DNA of 40,387 bases from Bacillota bacterium. GTDB taxonomy: Bacteria; Bacillota; Clostridia; Clostridiales; Clostridiaceae. The position numbers were made by a program, and so were the translations under genes. Numbering within the stretch: position 1 is the first letter of the stretch; each line of letters opens with the position of its first letter. The notes below the pieces were generated by a model. It saw only the letters and a program-made list of their open reading frames with translations. It made no database searches and was not told where the DNA came from. The DNA is taken from contig JAJXWH010000046.1 in NCBI GenBank assembly GCA_021781745.1, positions 1 through 40,387 on the forward strand, written 5' to 3'. Shown here one piece after another: positions 36,535-40,387 of this stretch.

Positions 36535-37167
36535 ATGTCTAAGGATTGGAGAAAAATACAAAATGAAAAAGTTATAAATTATTTAAATGAACAATTATCT
36601 GAGCCAATAAGTATAAAAGCTGATTTAAACAACAATTATGAAACTTATGAAGAATTAGGATTAGAATTGATGAAATACTATTCTTCTAAAGAATATGAAA
36701 GTAAACAAGAAAAAAAACAGTTACTAAGAGCAAAAATAATTACATTAGAAAGTGAAAAATTTAATATAATAAATCTTGATAATATTAAATCAATAACTAT
36801 TCAATTTACAATAATGTTAGCTTTTATTTCTGCAATTACAAGTCTTTTTAAAGATCTTATTAATTATAACATTAATGGAATGCTTACATTTTTATTATAC
36901 ATAGTTATTGTATTTATAGTATCTATAATATTTGTATATGTTATTAATCGGATAGATTCGCATCACAATAGGGAAAATAGATATAAGAATATAGCTATTA
37001 ATATACATAAAAGTGTTATTGAAGAAGAGTTAGATAGAATAAAAGAAGATAATAAACAACAAGAAAATGAAACTAACAAAATTCTTAAGGAAATAGATAA
37101 AACAGTTGAGGGAACTAAACGGGAAGTGGAGACCCTGATGAGGTTCCTTAACGGTATTAAAAAATAA
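36535..37167 (+). CDS. Two-span membrane protein with charged tails
   Basis: A 210-residue protein with a soluble N-terminal part, two membrane helices (about 90-107 IQFTIMLAFISAITSLF and 116-138 LTFLLYIVIVFIVSIIFVYV) and a long charged C-terminal coiled coil (about 145-205). The topology places both tails in the cytoplasm. A membrane-associated exclusion or anchor role is possible but not shown. Followed by a terminator (37179-37206). Confidence 0.68.
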   Translation: MSKDWRKIQNEKVINYLNEQLSEPISIKADLNNNYETYEELGLELMKYYSSKEYESKQEKKQLLRAKIITLESEKFNIINLDNIKSITIQFTIMLAFISAITSLFKDLINYNINGMLTFLLYIVIVFIVSIIFVYVINRIDSHHNRENRYKNIAINIHKSVIEEELDRIKEDNKQQENETNKILKEIDKTVEGTKREVETLMRFLNGIKK

Positions 37168-37178
37168 ATTCAAATTGA

Positions 37179-37206
37179 GGACAGTTGAAATATACTGTTC
37201 TTTTAT
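37179..37206 (+). terminator. Intrinsic terminator
   Basis: GGACAGT (37179-37185) pairs with ACTGTTC (37194-37200) with one wobble, then TTTTATT. Confidence 0.7.
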
Positions 37207-37234
37207 TATGCACAAAAATAGGTGGTGATTAGTT

Positions 37235-37681
37235 ATGGCATTAAAGAAGATGTGTCCTAGATGTGGGAAGATAATTGATTATGGTTTGAAGTATTGTGAT
37301 GAATGTGAGAAGAAATATAAAAAAAATAAGACAGAAAGTAATAAGTATTATGATAAGAATATAAGAAAGAGTGAAGATAATTTAAAGTATGCTAAGTTCT
37401 ATGATAATATACTATGGAAGAAACTAGCAGAATATATAAGAAGAAAATATAATGGCTTGTGCTTGATGTGTTTACTTAAAGATAATAGGATTAATCATTA
37501 TGATGTTATTCATCACATCTTAGAGATAAAGAGTGATGAAGGTTGGATAGATAGATTAAATAGTGATGGTGTCGTACCCTTGTGTCATGCACATCATAAC
37601 TGGTTGCATGGTAATTATACTAAGGATAAAGTTCAAATGCTAAGAGATTTAATAAAGACATATGAAGATAGATATGAATAG
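37235..37681 (+). CDS. HNH endonuclease of the packaging module
   Basis: A 148-residue protein with an N-terminal zinc ribbon (CPRCGK, KYCDEC) and an HNH core: a CLMC pair, DVIHHIL (first His pair), then VVPLCHAHHNWLHG. HNH nucleases directly before terminase genes take part in cos cleavage in HK97-like cos phages, where they act with the large terminase. The position and the G-rich spacer downstream fit this role. GGTGGTGATT ribosome site. Confidence 0.88.
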   Translation: MALKKMCPRCGKIIDYGLKYCDECEKKYKKNKTESNKYYDKNIRKSEDNLKYAKFYDNILWKKLAEYIRRKYNGLCLMCLLKDNRINHYDVIHHILEIKSDEGWIDRLNSDGVVPLCHAHHNWLHGNYTKDKVQMLRDLIKTYEDRYE

Positions 37682-37699
37682 TATAATTATTTTTTTATT

Positions 37700-37721
37700 A
37701 GTCAAAGTAAGTCAAAGTAAG
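37700..37721. repeat. Tandem 10-base repeat
   Basis: AGTCAAAGTA occurs twice in direct succession (37700-37709, 37710-37719), plus AG. It lies in the HNH-terminase spacer and could be a terminase-binding repeat. Confidence 0.6.
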
Positions 37722-37755
37722 AATATAATTAACAATGATTATTAATTAGTAAAAA

Positions 37756-37830
37756 TTTTCAAGTCGGGGGGAGTCATTTTTGAAATTCGAGTAATGGCTG
37801 ATGACCGCATCCCCAATCTTCAAAACGCAA
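37756..37830. other. Candidate cos (packaging) site
   Basis: Between HNH and small terminase, TTTCAA (37757-37762) and TTGAAA (37780-37785) flank GTCGGGGGGAGTC (37763-37775), the only G-run of this kind in the AT-rich genome, followed by a GC-richer GATGACCGCATCCCC. Cos sites of HNH-encoding Firmicute phages lie in this spacer and are GC-rich. The cleavage point cannot be given from sequence alone. Confidence 0.5.
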
Positions 37831-37896
37831 AATTCTAAAAACCAAAGCTTAAGGGATAATAATTGTCAATTATAAAAAAGAAAGGTAGGTGATACA

Positions 37897-38343
37897 ATGG
37901 CAAGACCTAAAAAAATGTTAAATATGCAGGAAGGACACCTGACAAAAGAACAACAAACAGAAAAAAAGTTACAAGAGGAAATTATTCAGACAGCTACAGA
38001 TCAATTACAAAAACCTCCTTCATGGTTACGGGATAATGTAGCTAAAAGAGAATGGAAAAGGTTAGTAGAACAATTTAAGACTATAGGTGTTATAAGCAAT
38101 TTAGATTTAAATAATTTAGGAGCTTATTGTAATGCCTATAGTTTTTATTTGGAAACAACAAAAGAATTAAAAGGACAATCATTAACAATTGAATACACTA
38201 ATAAAGGCGGTTCAACAAATATAATAGAAAATCCATTAATAAAAATACAGTTAAAGTATTCTGATGAAATGAAAAAGTTTTCTAGTTTATTAGGATTAAC
38301 AATAGATTCACGCTTAAAGATGGCAACTATAAAACTAAATTAG
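37897..38343 (+). CDS. terS: Terminase small subunit, P27 family
   Basis: Recognises the packaging site and regulates the large subunit. The 148 residues show the family pattern: basic N-terminus MARPKKMLNMQEGHLTKEQQ, then PPSWLRDNVAKREWKRLVEQ, LDLNNLGAYCNAYSFYLET and the C-terminal IENPLIKIQLKYSDEMKKFS. Followed by the large subunit. GGTAGGTGAT ribosome site. Confidence 0.9.
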   Translation: MARPKKMLNMQEGHLTKEQQTEKKLQEEIIQTATDQLQKPPSWLRDNVAKREWKRLVEQFKTIGVISNLDLNNLGAYCNAYSFYLETTKELKGQSLTIEYTNKGGSTNIIENPLIKIQLKYSDEMKKFSSLLGLTIDSRLKMATIKLN

Positions 38344-38382
38344 ACTAAGAAAGATATTACAGAAGAATTTGGAGATATATAA

Positions 38383-40119
38383 ATGACAATATTAGAAGAG
38401 TTAATAGAATATACTAATAATTGTTTAAATGATTTATATATTAATGAATTTGAAGCGTATATTAGTTGTCAGAAGCATAAATGGGCATGTCAAAGATTCT
38501 TAAATGATATAAATAAAATTGATAATGAAGATTATTTGTATTATTGGGATGAAGAAGAAGCTCAAAAGATTGTTAATTGGTTTACATATTTAAGACATAG
38601 TAAAGGTGAATTAGCTGGAATGCCAATAGAATTAACTATTTGGCAAAAGTTTTTTATGTGTCAAATTTATGGTTGGAGAAGAAAAGATAATTATAGACGA
38701 AGATTCAAGAAAAGTTTTATTGAATGTGCAAGAAAGCAAGCTAAATCACAAATGGAATCAGGAATAGCATTGTATGAATTGGCTTGTGGAAGTACAAGAA
38801 ATAATGAAATATATGAAATTTGTTGTGCTGGTATTAAAAGAAAACAATCAAAGGTAGTTTTTGAAGAGGCTAAATTAATGTTAAAAGGTAGTCCATTAGC
38901 AACTAAATTTAAATGTACTAGAGATTATATATTACATATAAAAACAGGCAGTACAATGATTCCATTATCTAAAGAGGATGGGCAGAAAAATGATGGTGGA
39001 AATATGGCACTCTTTATTCTCGATGAATATCATCAACATCCGACAGATGATTTTTATACAATGGCTTCATATGGACAGAACACTAAAGAATCTTTACTGA
39101 TGATTATAACTACCGCTGGAGTAGATTTAAATAGCCCTTGTTATACGCAAGAATATAAATATTGTAGTCAATTATTAGACCCTAATAATGATGTAGAAAA
39201 TGATACTTATTATGTTGACATATTAGAATTAGAAGAAAAAGATAATATTGAAGATGAAAGAAATTGGTGGAAAGCAAATCCTTTAAGAATGTCCTATAAA
39301 GAGGGACAAGAGAAAATTAGAGAAGAATTTGAAATTGCAAAACAAATACCTGAAAAAATGCCTTCATTTATGACTAAATGTTTAGATATTTGGGTACAAG
39401 CTAAAGAAAATAGTTATATGGATATGGCAAAATGGAAAGCTTGTGAAGTTAAAAAGATACCATTTGATTTACGTGGAGCTGATGTATTTGTTGGTGTAGA
39501 TATTTCAGCTAAAATTGATTTAACAAGTGTAACATTTGTAATACCTGTAATGGACAAAGATATTAAAAAATACGTGATTTATTCTCATTCATTTATACCT
39601 AATAGAGAAAAGCTAGTTGAAAGAACATTAAAAGATAAAGTTCCTTATGATGCATGGGAACGATTAGAATATTTGAGTGTAACTGATACACCTACAGTCA
39701 ATCAACAAGCGGTTATGGATTATATAATCAAAGAATGTAAGAAAAATGAGTGGAATATTTATAATATTTGTCCAGATCCACATAATAGTACGCTGTTTTC
39801 TCAGGAATTGAGTGATATGGGTTATGATGTTGTAGAGGTTTATCAATCTGCACAGGCTTTAAATGAGTCTACATGCGGATTTAGAGAAGATGTTTATGAA
39901 GGTAGAGTTATGTATGAATATAATCCATTATTAAATTTTGCAATGGCTAACGCAGTAACAACACCACCAACAAAAGGAAATATAAAAATAGATAAAGATC
40001 ATGCTATACAAAGAATTGACCCAGTTGATGCTTTATTATGTGGATATCAATTAGCAAGATTCTATAATTTCGAGGGAAAATATGATGCAATAGCAGCATT
40101 AGAAAACTGTAACTGGTAA
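38383..40119 (+). CDS. terL: Terminase large subunit
   Basis: Packaging motor and nuclease, 578 residues. The ATPase half has a non-classical Walker A (ARKQAKSQ, 116-123), Walker B ALFILDE (209-215) with catalytic Glu215, and the coupling TTAG near 243-246. The RNase H-like nuclease half has Asp373 (VGVDIS), Asp465 (CPDPHNS) and Asp546/549 (IDPVDALL). Length and motifs fit the HK97-like (Terminase_1) family used by cos phages. It is followed by a small membrane-protein gene and, across the circular join, by the portal. Confidence 0.93.
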   Translation: MTILEELIEYTNNCLNDLYINEFEAYISCQKHKWACQRFLNDINKIDNEDYLYYWDEEEAQKIVNWFTYLRHSKGELAGMPIELTIWQKFFMCQIYGWRRKDNYRRRFKKSFIECARKQAKSQMESGIALYELACGSTRNNEIYEICCAGIKRKQSKVVFEEAKLMLKGSPLATKFKCTRDYILHIKTGSTMIPLSKEDGQKNDGGNMALFILDEYHQHPTDDFYTMASYGQNTKESLLMIITTAGVDLNSPCYTQEYKYCSQLLDPNNDVENDTYYVDILELEEKDNIEDERNWWKANPLRMSYKEGQEKIREEFEIAKQIPEKMPSFMTKCLDIWVQAKENSYMDMAKWKACEVKKIPFDLRGADVFVGVDISAKIDLTSVTFVIPVMDKDIKKYVIYSHSFIPNREKLVERTLKDKVPYDAWERLEYLSVTDTPTVNQQAVMDYIIKECKKNEWNIYNICPDPHNSTLFSQELSDMGYDVVEVYQSAQALNESTCGFREDVYEGRVMYEYNPLLNFAMANAVTTPPTKGNIKIDKDHAIQRIDPVDALLCGYQLARFYNFEGKYDAIAALENCNW

Positions 40120-40135
40120 AAATGAGGTGAAATTA

Positions 40136-40336
40136 TTGAAAGAAAAACTTAAAAAACTTAATAATTGGTTTAATAAAGCTATTTCTGAATGCATTATTGA
40201 AGAAATGGCTTTATTTATTGGAATTTTTATCATTATTTTTACTAACTTTTTATTAAATTTTTATCTTGGAATGTACTTTTTAGCCTTTTCTTTAATCGCT
40301 TATAGTATATTTTCGTTCAAATTTAACAGAAAGTGA
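40136..40336 (+). CDS. Small membrane protein between terminase and portal
   Basis: A 66-residue protein with two adjacent hydrophobic segments (ALFIGIFIIIFTNFLLNF and LGMYFLAFSLIAYSIF) and a basic end. Similar tiny membrane proteins are found in this place in HK97-like head modules, with unknown role. The start is TTG 40136, set by AGGTGA (40125-40130); GTG 40127 is inside that ribosome site. The last 76 bases are repeated at the window start. Confidence 0.7.
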   Translation: MKEKLKKLNNWFNKAISECIIEEMALFIGIFIIIFTNFLLNFYLGMYFLAFSLIAYSIFSFKFNRK

Positions 40337-40387
40337 GGTGAAATTAAGTGATTTTTAACAAAATAAAAGAAGCAAAAAGGGAAAAAA
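40261..40387. repeat. Terminal direct repeat, right copy
   Basis: Identical to 1-127; see that entry. Confidence 0.95.
40348..40387 (+). CDS. Partial: 5' end of the portal gene (full copy at 88-1353)
   Basis: Same GTG start and first 13 codons as at 88-127; present because the circular sequence overlaps itself. Confidence 0.9.
   Translation, partial: MIFNKIKEAKREK

Noticed and set aside
1..40387. CRISPR array
   Set aside because: No regularly spaced identical repeats of 23-40 bases were seen; the only tandem repeat is a 10-base pair at 37700.

Overview
The window is a complete, circularly closed genome of a temperate, contractile-tailed (myovirus-like) phage or excised prophage of a low-G+C Firmicute, most probably a Clostridium. 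The first 127 bases are repeated exactly at the end (1-127 = 40261-40387), so the true unit is about 40,260 bp and the ends fall inside the packaging/portal region. The host inference rests on strong AT bias, AGGAGG/GGTGAT ribosome sites, GTG and TTG starts, PBSX-like tail genes, a clostridial-type Amidase_3 lysin and choline-binding-type wall repeats. Nearly everything is on the + strand; only one small repressor-like gene (22525-22740) is on the minus strand.

Layout. (1) Packaging and head: HNH nuclease, P27-type small terminase and large terminase (37235-40119), then across the join portal, prohead protease, HK97-fold capsid protein and connectors (88-4909). (2) Contractile tail and baseplate in PBSX/Xkd order (4918-13392): sheath, tube, tail assembly chaperone with a textbook A AAA AAG -1 slippery site, short tape measure, XkdP/Q/R/S/T/U-like proteins. 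A beta-helix fibre, a small protein and an XkdX-family protein follow (to 15961). (3) Lysis: amidase, LL-H-holin-like soluble protein, XhlA-like membrane protein (16073-17487). (4) Lysogeny: an Ltp-type superinfection-exclusion candidate with its own promoter, tyrosine integrase whose ribosome site lies in a terminator-like hairpin, and a divergent repressor/early-promoter region with repeated operators (18055-22929). (5) Early region (22929-37167): HTH regulator, YjcQ-like protein, coiled-coil/HicA-like fusion, SF2 helicase, an 883-residue single-chain RNA polymerase of the YonO/QDE-1 two-barrel class (DVDGD), then many small genes including two GIY-YIG nucleases and membrane proteins.

The most unusual content is the combination of a YonO-like RNA polymerase, an adjacent SF2 helicase and an exceptional amount of structured non-coding DNA: a ~450-nt ornate RNA candidate after the integrase (20605-21055), an H-type pseudoknot leader directly before the polymerase gene (28889-29039), a 32-bp-stem hairpin after it (32062-32145) and further nested hairpins at 24471-24583, 25704-25775 and 27051-27093. 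No DNA polymerase, primase or classical replication initiator is recognisable, so replication probably uses host enzymes. All function calls come from reading the sequence; no database search was possible.
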